Positions 11,061-23,577 of a stretch of DNA of 64,000 nucleotides are shown piece by piece (positions within the stretch are counted from its first letter, which is position 1; each line of letters begins with the position of its first letter). Source of the DNA: Sipunculus nudus (Eukaryota > Annelida > Sipuncula > Golfingiida > Sipunculidae); the NCBI GenBank assembly GCA_026874595.1, contig CM049313.1, positions 74,766,659 through 74,830,658 of the forward strand, written 5' to 3'. Below the pieces are notes generated by a model. It searched no databases, was not told the origin of the DNA, and was given only the letters and a program-made list of their open reading frames with translations. The position numbers and the translations under genes were made by a program.

Positions 11061-12065
11061 AACGTTGATAGGACACTGATTGGATCTACTATTTTTGCAC
11101 ATGCGCATGAATAGAGTCCATTATTTTTCCACTTCATGATATGCATTTATCGTGTAATTTTATTTGGTTCATCAGCTACTTTTGATTCAGAACATCTCTA
11201 CTTTTTATTAGGTCAACTTTTGAAGTTATGATGCAATCTGTTGATTAAAAAAATCATTAGATTTTATAATAATTACCCAATTAAATCATTACGTCTCACA
11301 AAGGAATGCAAATGCCCAAAGAACATGGTTTACCAAAGCACTGAGATATAGCTGTCGTCGATGACAAAAGAGCACTAACAACACGAGATAATATAATACC
11401 GATTACTCCCATTAAGAATATTACATAGAGCGCAGAGTAGACTTGTATATCAAATTGCAAAGAAACGGAGTCAAAACTAATACGCAAAGAGAGTTATAAC
11501 CTCGGCTGCAGAGAAACAAGGTTTGCAAAGTCTATATTTGCACAGATCTAGAATCTGGAATCCACCAAGAAATCTGATAAGCAGCAAAGAAGAAATGAAA
11601 AATGGAAAAAAAACCGCTCAGACAAGGTGAAAACGCCACGAGGGAGGATGCTATCGGGTGTGTTTTATCGCCATCTTGGTCCGTGTCAACATCAACCATC
11701 AGCGAGATCTCTATCAAACAGACCAGTCACAAGTCTTTGTGTGGCTGGTTCGTCTTTTAAGCGAAGAAAGTGAATTATTAGCTCTAGCTTTCACGTAGAA
11801 AGATTATAGGATTATCTTTGCTAGCAGGATGTCACTATGGCTAAGCAGCCGCCGAGAGTAATATCATAACGTCCCGGTGTCTAGTTAACTAAATAATTAA
11901 TCTGTTGCATCATAGAAAGCCATTTTACAGGTTCAATATGGTTCACGAGACCGTGAGACACAGCACCTGCGTTCCAGCCCAGATTTTCTTTTGTCTTAAT
12001 CGGCAAGCCTCAACAAATTCAACCTTAAATATAAGGTTATTATTATCAGTGGAACATTAATGAAG
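11061..12065. other. Intergenic, no gene recognised
   Basis: No recognisable coding or repeat features. Confidence 0.5.
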
Positions 12066-12177
12066 ATCCAATCTTGGAATCGAACCCAGGACCGTTGGCA
12101 CACTAGTTCAGTGTTCAAACCGCTTTGCCAATAATGCTAGCTTCACCAGTGAGACAGGTCTCGGCTTGATATGCATC

Positions 12178-12179
<2 letters not shown>
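12066..12179 (-). mobile_element. Divergent tRNA-like/TRIM terminal-repeat relative
   Basis: On the minus strand it keeps the order GAGACCTGTCTCACTGGTGA, an A-box-like TGGCAAAGCGG (about 12119-12130) and an exact B-box match GGTTCGATTCC (complement 12076-12086). This parallels the terminal repeats at 44396 and 45867. It also abuts a (TA)n tract. The TGTTACG ends are not recognisable, so it may be a solo terminal repeat, an older relative or a SINE. Confidence 0.5.

Positions 12180-12263
<84 letters not shown>
12180..12263. repeat. (TA)n microsatellite, about 42 repeats
   Basis: Uninterrupted TA dinucleotide. It gives an artefactual Ile-Tyr repeat ORF on the minus strand. Confidence 0.95.
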
Positions 12264-12265
<2 letters not shown>

Positions 12266-14653
12266 GGATATTTAAAAATTCTGAGAATCTCGTTTATCTT
12301 ATATTGCAGAATATCTATATAACATTCTAACATTCTTTGTAGCACGTTCCATTTGGTAGGGAGAGAGACGCCATCTGGAAAAAATCAGCCATTATGAAAG
12401 ACATGATATACCTAAGCTTCCGGCCGATTGCCTCCTTGCCGGAATGTGAGGAATTAGGGGACATCATAAAATATACATATTCGTGTTTATTTTATAAAAT
12501 GTCAGTTATCTGGTTCCATTGCGTGGAATTCCAGATTCAGTGTACTTGATAACCGGGATTTAACCTGGGTCACTCTCCTATTTTTCTTTTTATGCATATA
12601 TACATTTTTGTCTCATACCCAGGGTGCACCACTTTGTAATTCTTTGTTCCCCCTCGACTGCAGGTGCCGTTAACGGCTTCGTTCAACCAGCTCTTCAATG
12701 ATTTATCTTTCCCCTGACCTAGAACAAAGTCATGTTGCAACATATTGCAGGAACATTGTGATTATAATATTGGTTATAAAACGTAAAGTTTGGTAAGACT
12801 ACTATTAAGTGGTGGACGATAATACAAGAAATTTCTATCTCGATCAGCAAGGCACTTTTTACATTTTTCCTTATTTTCATTGTATCCACATCAAAACTGA
12901 AATGGTCACAAGAGCTTACTACTGGGTGTCTCTGAAGTTGCTTTATAGGGTGCGTGAGTCTGAACTACAACCGGGATTAAGTCTTGATAACCGAGAACGG
13001 TGACAGCTTTTATCGAAATTCGGTATACCCAGCGATATTGTCGCCTCGCGCGCTGATATGATTAGGCTTAGAGACGCATGGCCAAATATAAAGCTAGGGA
13101 AACATGACTAATATACAATCATCATTCGTATAATGGGGCTGTGGCCCAAAGAACCCGCAAGTTTACCAGCCTCTAAATCTTAAATGTATTTTCCAAGTTG
13201 CGTCCTATCCGTGATCAAACTCGTTCATTAACACCATAATGTACTGTAAGAACCAATTCTTATATCGATTTAGGCGCATCTTTAAAACAGGAAGAGTGGA
13301 GAAACATAATCCTGTTAGGAACAGCTGACCATGAACGACAATGTGAACGATCGTAGTTGGTATTAGATTATGGCGAGTAATGAACCAATCAGCGCCGAGT
13401 TAATCACTGAACAGACCAGTATCATTCATACTCATTTCACATCGAAGATGAGGAACTTTAAACGAGAAGGTAGGCGGTCTTTCGACATAAAGAATTAAAG
13501 ATGCACCCGGACAAGGAATCAAATAAGAATGAGAAACGAAAGTAAATATGTTGCAAAGAAAATCTAGTGTTGCTTATGGGATGAGGTTTAAGGCTACACT
13601 AACGTAAGTATAACCTGTGTACGTGCCAAGACTGCCTTACTGTTTTTGAAAACCCCTAAATCGTTCTAGATCAACCTTAAGATATTATGATATTTGAAAT
13701 TGTGTTCGTGAAACAATAGGTAAAATCTCAGAACCGGGTTTGTTGCACGGAACTGTTTTACGTTAGTATGACCTTTGTTTGCTGGGGCAATGCTGTCTTT
13801 ACGTGAATTTTCAAATGAATCCTCAACAGGCCATCCAGGATACGGAAACGTTTTCCAAAGCACCTGGGTCCCCACGTCTGACAGCTCGGATCGCTGATGG
13901 ACTTTATTTGTTCAGTGCGATCACCTGCGAGATTAATCACAGAACCTGAACAACATGTCCTTTATTTAACAAGACGCCGAGTGAAATGGCGGACAAAGTA
14001 TGGCACTGGGACTGACAGATTGCGCCATAATGAAATGGTTTAAGAAGGTGATATTGGCCCGGGGACGTATTGACTAATGGTCTTCTTCATATCTCTACGA
14101 TGGTAGGAACCCTGGAATTAAAATGGTCTCCAGGTGGGAAAACGTGTACATGGACTTGCACCCGACGATGGCATTATGCGTAGGCTGTTATTTTAATTTG
14201 ATCGAGATCTCCGGCTGTGTAACCCGTCTTGTAGAAATATTATGCCCTCTGTGGTAATCGATGAGACTTTATGTCGCCGGGCCAGACGACCAGGTCAACC
14301 CGCAAGGAACAGATCATAGTCATTAAAGTTATTTTTTTCCCATTAACCGCTCTGATACATTTCCGTCTGGGATATCTTGTTTTGACATAATTTCCGCTTT
14401 TTTAAACACTTTAAAAGGTGTAAGATATTTTATTATTTCACAAAAAAAGCTTTTAAAACTAGGTCTTATCATGGCTGTTGTTATTTTCATTATTTGTAAT
14501 TACGATTGTCACACTGAAGCACGTTCTTCATGAGTGTCCTTTTTAAGACAAACTGTATTTTTCTGCCCGTCGTGAAATAACACCCTTGAAAGGGGATTTA
14601 GGAGCAATCTTTTAACACAGATATTTGTTGGGAATTAATATTCATCATCTTTA

Positions 14654-14656
<3 letters not shown>
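12264..14656. other. Intergenic, no gene recognised
   Basis: Overlapping 60-69 codon ORFs on the minus strand near 13666-13940 show no motif. No repeats are shared with the rest of the window. Confidence 0.5.
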
Positions 14657-14699
<43 letters not shown>

Positions 14700-14700
14700 T
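14657..14700. repeat. (TA)n microsatellite
   Basis: TA dinucleotide run adjoining the dispersed repeat copy at 14700-14812. Confidence 0.9.
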
Positions 14701-14812
14701 AGTTACACCTTTAAAGGATAAACAATGATAATGGGATAAATATCCGCTTGGATCACAAAAGGGAAGCATACCATATATTGTGATTTCTAAAAAAAATATG
14801 GTTAATGCAACA
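14700..14812 (-). repeat. Dispersed repeat of about 115 bp, reverse copy
   Basis: It contains GATAATGGGATAAATATCCG, GGATCACAAAAGGGAAGC and CCATATATTGTGATTTCTAA, the reverse complement of the segments at 18284-18399 and 26961-27095. All three copies lie against a (TA)n tract. Confidence 0.75.
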
Positions 14813-15500
14813 CAGTTTATCTATAAGAAAAATATATTTAAGTGTTATATCGAGCCTTTTCTTATGATGCGGAATCACTCAGTTACATATACATATAGAC
14901 AGTATGCGTGTGTCACTATAACACATAGAGTTATTTGTGCAGTCATAAAATCAGGTGGCGATCCAGTTTCTGACGTCACGACCACAGAACAACACTCAAC
15001 ATCCCAACCTTCATTTATAAAGGAAAAGTTCTTTGTAACCATAATCGTTAGAGTCGTGTACTTCCACTGGCAGATAATATACTATTTCGTCTGCCGGAGA
15101 GTTTCCTTTCGCGCCAGTGCCCGTTTGAGTGTCATACCGGATGTGGCTCGGAAGGAAGAAATGTTTTATATAAACAATGCTACTTATTGAACGTAGCTAC
15201 TGAATATTGTATTGTGCGCATGAAGACAGTTGATACATATATTATTGTGACTTTGTAAGATGAACGCGCTTTGTAAAATGAACGATGGGACAACAAATTT
15301 GTTGTTTGTATCCCATGTTGCTATATTTTATGGCATTAAGCAGTTTTTAATATACCTTATTCTTTATTCTTGCTTTTTTAAAAAAGGGTGACTGGTTTCC
15401 TGTGATCTGTCTACTAGTATATGTTTGTCGTGACGTTGAGATATGAAATAGAATTTTATGTAACTTTGTCGTTCTTCTGTAAATTAAAGACAAATAGATA
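14813..15500. other. Unassigned region with a 136-codon ORF (14780-15190, +)
   Basis: The ORF's first codons lie inside a dispersed repeat, and its translation shows no signal peptide, domain or motif I recognise. I treat it as chance, though it is long for this composition. Confidence 0.4.
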
Positions 15501-15795
15501 AGGCCAAAAAAAGTATGATTCTCAGGCACTTTTTTTTTTTAATCAGTGCGGGCGGGCGATTATTTATTAATTTTTTTTACCTTTCTGTATGTTTCGATAA
15601 AAATATCATATGATCGGGGAAAAACATGATAATAACAGATTTTTTTCTAAACAGGTAAAAGCACTACATACCAAAGGGAATCTTATCAAAATTGTAATAT
15701 GTTATCTTCTTGAAAGATAAAAATCAAAATAAAAACATTTGATGGGGGGTTTAAATTGACGCGGGCGGTGCCTGAGAACCATACCTTTTTTGGCC
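15501..15795 (+). mobile_element. MITE-like element, copy 2
   Basis: The left end reads GGCCAAAAAAAGTATGATTC and the right end complement reads GGCCAAAAAAGGTATGGTTC, giving TIRs of more than 25 bp. Internal words GTGCGGGCGGGCG and TTGACGCGGGCGGTG are shared with the other copies. Confidence 0.75.
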
Positions 15796-16856
15796 AAAAT
15801 TATATTTTGTATCATGTTAAACATGTGTGCCGAAATATTGTTTCAAATACTAAATGGGGTCAATAGAATTTTCATACATGCGTGTGATAATTATATTCCT
15901 GTTAATATGAAAGACGTTCTCTCATATAATTTTAAAGTGCGAATGTTACATATAAAACTGTAAAATGAAAGAACGTAAATCGTAAAAAAATGCTGGAACT
16001 GATTAACTGTCCTGACAGTATAAGACATATCTGATTTGAAATTCTAGTTATGTATATTTAAGTATCAGAGCTTATAGTTTTTTTTTATAAGACGGTCGTT
16101 TAAGGTATCTCGAATACTTTTTGCGCAGAGGTTATTGATTGGACACAGAATACCTCTTTATATGGGCCGCTGACGGCTTATAATAGTGTGCATGTGTGAC
16201 AGAGAGTCGTTTTTTTGTTGTTAAAGGAAGTGTATACACGGAATGCATTTGAAAAAGAGATGCAAAATTGTCATATTTTAAAATTCGCTTCCTTAAGCAT
16301 GTTTATCGTTGTATTTCATTCACCATTTATATATGCCATATCCCTCAGAAATACGATTCGAGTCTGTTTCCACACTAATGACGTACGTGTACTGGCTCAT
16401 GTTTCATCTGACTCGTTTACAAGCCATGCGGTGTTTCATAACCCCAATACCTCCGTTTCGTGTTACATCCTTTCGATAATGTGGTCTCTTCGTACCATTA
16501 TTTTCTGTGTACATCACATGACCTTTACTTACAAAGAGGAGCGAGGCTGCTTTCAGGAGATTTAGATCACGTGACACGCCTCGGTATCAGGTGTTGGCAC
16601 CTCTAGATGGCCATAATCGGCATGTATCACGATATTATGCCACGGTAAACAAGCTGTCTGTCATGTGTTTAATTCCTGCTTCCATGAAATATTTAAACCC
16701 CTTACAAGTCATCACGAGATAACTGCAAAATCAAACCGGATCAGCGATGAAAGCATATAGTTACTGGAAATCCTGGAAGAAATAAGTACAAATCTACATG
16801 AATTGAATAGTGGTCTGCGGGTAACTTATGTTGAAATGTAACAGGACAATAACCCG
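15796..16856. other. Intergenic, no gene recognised
   Basis: A 116-codon ORF (16215-16565, +) has no recognisable motif. Nothing else was noted. Confidence 0.45.
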
Positions 16857-17090
16857 GGTCTGTGGTCTGTCTTATTAAGTTTATGTTCCTGTTATATAAT
16901 GAGGGTCTGTGGTCTGTCTTATTAAGTTTATGTTCCTGTTATATAATGAGGGTCTGTGGTCTGTCTTATTAAGTTTATGTTCCTGTTATATAGTCCGGGT
17001 CTGTGGTCTGTCTTATTAAGTTTATGTTCCTGTTATATAATCCGGGTCTGTGGTCTGTCTTATTAAGTTTATGTTCCTGTTATATAATTG
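16857..17090. repeat. 47-bp minisatellite, 5 copies
   Basis: Copies start at 16857, 16904, 16951, 16998 and 17045, each opening GGTCTGTGGTCTGTCTTATT. They are nearly identical, which suggests a recent expansion. Only the last few bases vary (ATGAG versus GTCCG or ATCCG). Confidence 0.95.
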
Positions 17091-17500
17091 TTTAAAATTT
17101 TGTGATCATGCTGTCCTATCTAGATCAGAATAACCTTCAAACGTAAAGTAACCTTTCACGAACCGAAAGCAGGTTTTTATGTCTTAGCTCTCTCTCTCTC
17201 TCTCTCATATGAACAGTTTGTTGGATACTGTTGAAACCTGGCACATTAATCAAAATGATCTTAATGTTTCATGGTTGATTTCATTTATATATACCCCTAC
17301 GGGCTAATATATATAAAGTTACGTTACCGAGCATTATGACGTCATAGGATGTGGCGGCGCTTTATGTAAGGTAGTAGTATATCTGTGTGTAAACGGCAGA
17401 ATGACGTGTGTTAATATTAAGTCTATATATGGTTTAGGGTACCAACATTATTATATAAAGCGCTTGGTTTGTGTATATTATATTGACACATTTTAAAGCT

Positions 17501-17505
<5 letters not shown>
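17091..17505. other. Intergenic with short (CT)n
   Basis: A short CT run lies near 17188-17206. Nothing else is visible. Confidence 0.5.

Positions 17506-17561
<56 letters not shown>
17506..17561. repeat. (GA)n microsatellite
   Basis: Perfect GA dinucleotide run. It produces Arg-Glu and Ser-Leu repeat ORFs on the two strands, which are not genes. Confidence 0.95.
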
Positions 17562-17565
<4 letters not shown>

Positions 17566-18283
17566 CATGATTCTCTTACAGGTAGAGAACAACACTAAGA
17601 TACAAGGACAGCGAGGACGTTTCTGTATCTGTATCCACTTACAATTTATTACATTATTCATTCTACCGTCTCATTGAGTTACAAGTATACACGGAATTGA
17701 ATCGATACCTGCATGGCCTTTTTTGCTTGTGATCTGGGTTATACGATTGTCTTTATAGTGCTATAGAGTCTAAAACATTTTATCTTGATCCGCATGGAGT
17801 CTTTTTATGATTAACCGGATATTCCCCACTTATCTGGATATTATTGCGCGGTTCCTTATAAAATTGCACATTGCTTCCTCCCTTTTCCCTCGGAGCTACT
17901 GTTTTTGTGTTTTCCTTTGGTTATATGTTACAGTGGCATGTGTAAAGGACAGCTATGTAACCAGTGAAACCTTTGTAAATTTGAGATTATACATAAGTTT
18001 CGTTTTCACTCAGAAATGTCACCATGGAGCAATGCACCCTACATATGAATGTTATAACAGGAGACGGTATAACGATAGGGGTCCTGTCAAATAACTCTGT
18101 TTTAAAAGAGTCCTTTTTTTTAGATTTACTGAAAATGCGGCTAATAACTCTCCCCCCCCCCCCTAAAAAAAAGAAAAACCCTTTTCCCCTTATTTTCAGT
18201 AAAGGTGTTATTGACCACAAATTTATATAATATTACACAGCCCATAAGAACAAGAATAGGATACTTCACTATTTTACTATGTA
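17562..18283. other. Intergenic, no gene recognised
   Basis: It includes a short poly-C/poly-A stretch near 18153-18177. The ORFs across it have no family resemblance. Confidence 0.45.
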
Positions 18284-18399
18284 GGACTTTCAAGCCTGTG
18301 TTGCATTAACCGTATTTTTTTTAGAAATCACAATATATGGTATGCTTTCCTTTTGTGATCCAAGCGGATATTTATCCCATTATCATTGTTTATCGTATA
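18284..18399 (+). repeat. Dispersed repeat copy, interrupted by the LTR retrotransposon
   Basis: It matches 26961-27075 from GACTTTCAAGCCTGTGTTGC through CATTATCATTGTTTATC, then is cut at the TGTAACGG end of the retrotransposon LTR. Its continuation resumes after the element at 26792. Confidence 0.8.
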
Positions 18400-19167
18400 T
18401 GTAACGGGTGTTCCCGGCAAGAGCCAAAGTCACCCGGCGTGAGTGAAAAGCGAGGCAAGGCGATGTATATATATAAAAGTGTTTATTCAGCCGTATATAT
18501 ATACAAATCTGGAGTCCTCCAAGCCGGAGTCCCTGCCAAGCAGAGAACGAATACTCACATTAAACATTTCATATAAACATTTCTATATGGTGCAAAAATA
18601 CAATAAATGGCATGAATATACAGAATATACATTTGCACATTTCTTGGTATTCATTACACAAGAAAACACATTACATATTATACAAATGAGCCTATATATT
18701 TAGGAACCACATTTTAAGATATCGTTGCATATTACCATGAATACAAATATCCATGCGTACAACAAGTATGAATTTACCAGTAACGTGTGCAATTAGAATA
18801 TGGAATATACAGTTTACATGATAGTACGTACGTGATATACTGAAAGTAATGAATTGGCTAAATGATAGAGTTTATCGCAGTTTAAGAGTTTAGTAAAAAC
18901 GGTCCTTACCTGCCAAGCAGAGAATGAATACTGACAAGTTCTCTATGTCACGAGACTGAGGCTTGGCAGGGTTCGCGTCGCGGTCCGTGTCATTGTCCGA
19001 ATGAAAACAATAGGAACAACGGAAAACCGGTTGAGTAATGAGGAACCAAGCAAACAAGGCAACTGCGGGGCAATTCATTGACCAGTTAGGCCAAGCTGAT
19101 GATATGATACCTGCCAGGCAATTCAGTTATACCTAATAATATAATACGTGTTATCGGAGCCGTTACA
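18400..19167 (-). repeat. 3' LTR of the Ty3/gypsy element
   Basis: 768 bp, bounded by TGTAACGG and CCGTTACA, an 8-bp inverted terminal pair of the TG...CA type. It is collinear with 26014-26791 and is preceded on the element strand by the PPT. Confidence 0.95.
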
Positions 19168-19180
19168 TCCTCCCCCTACT
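19168..19180 (-). promoter_or_regulatory. Polypurine tract of the Ty3/gypsy element
   Basis: The minus strand reads AGTAGGGGGAGGA immediately before the TGTAACGG of the 3' LTR, the expected site of plus-strand priming. Confidence 0.85.
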
Positions 19181-19606
19181 TGAAAAAAATGTCGACCCGA
19201 CATTAATGTACGAGAAAAGTTATTAAAAATTATATCAGATCCACCACACCATACCAACAGCACATCATCCACACCATATACCAAACGCTCCCCCCAGTAG
19301 AGAAGTGGCGTCCTGACACTAACTGCAAAGAATGATAGGTCGCGCATGACAGCATTAGCAGTGGACGGCCTCTAGTAGGATTTCGGATAGATGTTTATAT
19401 TGGAACATTATGTTCACATGAGGTATACATATATGAAAGAGAAAAACCCAGAAACTGGTGGCAGTGGAGAAAGTCAGCATACGCAAAAAAACAATCGTAT
19501 AATGATATCACTGACTCGTCAAATCTCAGAACGAGTCATGTAGCTTACGCAAGGAACTTATCCTAAACATACTTATGTTAACACATGCACTTGTTTAAAA
19601 ATATTA
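19181..19606 (-). other. Retrotransposon 3' non-coding region
   Basis: Sequence between the end of the integrase reading frame and the PPT. The short ORFs here have no recognisable product and no env-like gene is visible. Confidence 0.6.
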
Positions 19607-20527
19607 TCACCCGTTAAGTACATAGTCCCCAAAACGTTCTGGCATACGTCGTTCTCGGGTAGATCTACGTACTGGATTAACATCCGGATCCCCACTTTGA
19701 TCAGATATTGGGGCGCTATTACCATCATTATTATGATCATGACTTGAGATGACGTCATGGTCATCGTGTAGTTGTGATATATTGTCATTATCACCTTTGG
19801 CGTCATCGTTTAACACACCAGTGACGTCATCATCAAGACCTGTAGTATTTACGGTATCAACATTTGCATTGCAATCATCAGTAGAACCATTTATCAGGAA
19901 TGTATTAGAGTGATCAGACGCAATTGCATCATCATCTGTATCATCCGATAATTCAAGTTCTAAATGCAACTCGCTCACATCCTCATAACTACTCATGTGG
20001 GGACGATAATTTGGAGTTATAGTGAAAATGGGGTCGTCATCTGTTGATGAGTCTTCCGACCCTGACACTGATGATGTAATAATTGGTTTGTGTGTTGTGG
20101 AAACTGGTTTTTGGGTAGGGTCGACGGGCAATCCTGTATATGGAAGGATCAGATTGCGATGCAGAGTGCGAGTACGCTTTTTATCACCCAAGGGGCATAC
20201 AACATATACTGGAATATCCTTATTGGGTTGTTCCAATACCTCATACACCTGCTTTTCCCATTTATCGACCAGTTTCTGTTTCCCAATGATCCCTACCTTT
20301 CGTACTAAGACGTGATCACCAATACCCAGCACCGCATTGCGAGCACGTTTATCATACAATCGTTTGTGGTGATACCTGGATGATAAAGAGACACGTTGAG
20401 CAATATCATAGGCAGGAGAAAGTTGGTCTTTTAGATCGGAAACATATGTGTTGTAATTTTGATGGTTAGGATTGTTGTTGGTCCCAAGTACTAGATCAAT
20501 AGGGAGGCGTGGATGTCGACCGAACAT
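19607..20527 (-). pseudogene. Integrase C-terminal part of pol
   Basis: 306 codons. The N-terminal part carries MFGRHPRLPIDLVLG and then a segment typical of the end of Ty3/gypsy integrases (DKWEKQVYEVLEQ, then TRTLHRNLILPY). No chromodomain is seen. The second half is a low-complexity Asp/Ser/Thr/Asn-rich tail of about 150 residues ending in an RRSTRERRMPERFGDYV-type basic segment. It is separated from the upstream integrase frame by a frameshift near 20.63 kb. Role by family: integrase DNA binding and integration. Confidence 0.85.
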
Positions 20528-20627
20528 TAAATAGAAAGGTGTATAACCGGTTGCATCATTTTTCGTACAATTATAGGCATGAGTTAAAGCACTGACGTAT
20601 TCTTTCCAGTTTTTCTTTTTCTCTTCC

Positions 20628-22172
20628 TCAAAGAGTACCCAACATACTGATTAAACTACGGTTAAACCTTTCGGTTTGCCCATTCCCCATTGGATGGTAC
20701 GGTGTACATCGTGATTTATGGATACCAGCTAGTCTGCATAGTTCTTTGATGATTTTAGATTCAAATTGTCTGCCCTGATCACTGTGGATGCGGGCTGGAA
20801 AGCCATAATGTTGGACAAATGTGTCAAATAGTATTTTAGCTGTAGTCTTTGCCGTAGTATTGCGAAAAGGAACTGCCATAGCGTAGCGTGTGAAATTATC
20901 GGTCATGACCAGCATATTTTCAATTCCACCTGTAGATGGCTCAAGGCTAAGATAATCGACACATAGGAGCTCCATTGGTTGTGTGGATGTTATAGGTACT
21001 AAAGGAGCTTTAACTGGAGGGGACTTCCGTCTTGTACAGCGTGGACAATTCTTAATGTATGAATCTATGTCTTTAGACATTTTTGGCCAGTAAAATCGGT
21101 CATGGGCTAGATGGACAGACCGATTACGACCTAGATGCCCAACATCGTCATGAATACCAGATAAAGCGACTTGTCGCAAACTGCTAGGTATTACCATTTG
21201 ATACTGAATTTTGCCGTTCAGTGTTCGTTTACGATAGAGTATGTCATCCCGCAGCACAAGGCTATCTATACATCTGAAAAGAATTATTTGATCAGGATGA
21301 GTCAAGTCTTTCTTGTTTATGACCTTACCGTCTCTGAAATGGACAATAAATGGGTTCAGATTCGAATCCAGAAGTTGTTCCTTTGCTACGTTTAATCGTG
21401 TTTGTCCGAGCAAATTGACAGGATCTGCGGATGGAACAGCTTTGGATTGGTCACAAGAAAGACTACATATTACAGGTGATGGTATGGTCACTGATTGACA
21501 AACAGCTTTTACTACATCATTGGTAATACATTGATTGTGGTTTTTCTTTTCTGCTAGAAGCCGAGGGATTCTCGAAAGTGCATCGGCGTCGATGTTATGC
21601 TTGCCGGCTTTATATTGAATATAAAAGTCGTAATTAGCCAATTCAGATACCCATCTTTGACCTGTTGCATCTAATTTTGCGGAGGACATTATGTAAGTTA
21701 GAGGATTGTTATCAGTGAACACTGTGAACCGTGATCCATACAGATATTCTTTAAATTTATCGGTTACACACCACTTTAAAGCTAAGAACTCTAACTTATG
21801 AATAGGGTACCGAGACTCTGATGGTGTTAGGCTTCGGCTCGCATAAGCTATTGGTCTTTTCTGGCCATCTTGATCTTGGTACAGAATACCAGAGATCCCA
21901 TCAAAACTTGCATCAGTATGATTAATAAACGGACGAGAGAAATCTGCAAACGCTAGTACAGGAGCAGAAGATAGTAGTCCTATTAATTGATCAAATGCTA
22001 GTTGGTGGTTATTTGACCAGTTAAAGATTGTTTGAGATGGAACTTTCTTTCTGGTACGATTACTGGTTTTTGTTTGATTCTGAATATTGTGGCCTTTCAG
22101 TAAGTCATGTAATGGTTTTGCGATTTTAGCAAATCCAGGGACAAATCTACGATAGAAACTCGCAAAGCCCAA
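20628..22172 (-). pseudogene. RNase H and integrase core of pol
   Basis: 514 codons in this frame. RNase H motifs appear in order: [18 protein letters not shown] and TDNNPLTYI. The integrase zinc-binding region has paired histidines in [20 protein letters not shown] and a CPRC pair. The catalytic triad region shows [19 protein letters not shown] and GNGQTERFN (the D, D and E motifs). By family it degrades the RNA strand and inserts cDNA. The frame is offset from the RT frame upstream (shift near 22.19 kb) and stops just before the next shift near 20.63 kb, so the polyprotein is broken at both ends. Confidence 0.92.
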
Positions 22173-22185
22173 GAAACGGCGTACA

Positions 22186-23553
22186 TCACTTAGGTATAGG
22201 CCATTCTTTAAGAGCGCTGATTTTACTCTGGTCAGTATGTATACCTTCTTTTGAGACTATATGTCCTAGGTATTTTACTTTATCTTGCATCAGCTGGCAC
22301 TTTGAAGGTTTTAGTTTTAGGCCTGCGTCATGCAGACGCTGAAAGATGTTATTCAAGCGTTTTAGGTGTTCTTCAAAGGAGGTAGAGAATACGATTATAT
22401 CGTCAAGATAGAGAAGACATTCTTTTAAATGGAGATCACCCATAGTCTTCTGCATCAGTCTTTGGAAGCAGGCAGGGGCGTTCACCAAGTCGAATGGCAT
22501 GGTTTCCCATTGATAACAACCGAGAGGATCTACTGTAAAAGCTGTTTTATCTTCATCTTCTTCGGCTAACTCAACCTGCCCGTAACCAGACTTCAAATCT
22601 AGAGAGGAAAAGTAGCGAGCGCCAATCAAAGAATCTAAGGTTTCATCGATTCTTGGCAAGGAATGAGCGTCTCTAACAGTTCTGCTATTCAGGGTTCTAT
22701 AATCAAGACAGAAACGAAGAGTTCCGTCAGGTTTTCTGACAAGGACTACTGGACTAGCAAACGGACTTTTGCTCTCCTTAATTACTTTTGACTCTAGCAT
22801 TTCTTTCAGATGTTGTTTTACCTCATCATATAATTGTGGAGGGATGCGACGATATCGCTCTCTAAATGGTTCATCTTTAGTCAACACGATACGGTGTTTT
22901 TCTACACTGGTGTGACCAATATCTGTATTACTTAAGGAAAATATGTGTTTCCATTTAAGCAACAGAAGTTGTAGTTGTTCAGATTCAGATTGTGACAAAT
23001 CTTGACCAAATTTGAACATGTTTAAGAATTGTTGATCAGATGGTTCAGGTGATTGTGTCAGTTGGGTTACGAGGCTAGCTTCTTGTATGTTACAGAGTAT
23101 CATTTTTGATGGAATAATGATGGAATGTGATGTTAAGTTCCTGACCTGTACTGGAATTCTGTGACTTGTACCTACCGACAAATCAAGCTCTTGGACACAA
23201 GGAAGTAGAACCAATCCAGTTGGTAACCTGTGGAGAACATTCACATCAGTTATAACAAGGGTCTTGCCTGTTGTACAACCTCTTATTAAACCATTAATAG
23301 TAACATCACTGTGGGCAGGTATTACTGTAGACTTGGTGGATAATACATAACCTCCTTTATTCACTGATTTCTTTTCCCTGTTTGTCAAACATTTAAATGC
23401 AATATTCCATGGTTGGGGCATGTGTAAACTTTGAATAAAATTTGGACCAGCATTTGTCTGAAGAAAATTTAAACAAGAGTTTAGCACATTCGTACCAATT
23501 AAAAATGGAACACTGGCATTGAAATGGGTGTTTTTCATTACCAATACTGGCAC
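22186..23553 (-). pseudogene. Reverse transcriptase part of pol
   Basis: 455 codons counted from the first Met after an in-frame stop. RT motifs are present: SPFASPVVLVRKPDGTLRFC, LDYRTLNSRT, FSSLDLKSGYGQVEL and the catalytic YLDDIIVFS near residue 385. The 200 residues before the RT core are a protease-RT linker. A TAA at 23578-23580 splits it from the protease in the same frame, and a frameshift near 22186 splits it from RNase H. Confidence 0.93.
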
Positions 23554-23577
23554 AGAGAATTTCTGAGATGAATTTAT

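Noticed and set aside
12115-12345. Ile-Tyr repeat ORFs at (TA)n tracts (also near 36149, 38859, 44348, 46000, 50154)
   Set aside because: They translate dinucleotide repeats and have no independent coding evidence.
17434-17677. Ser-Leu and Arg-Glu repeat ORFs
   Set aside because: Produced by the (GA)n microsatellite.
20022-20315. Plus-strand ORFs inside the integrase region
   Set aside because: Antisense shadows of the pol reading frame.
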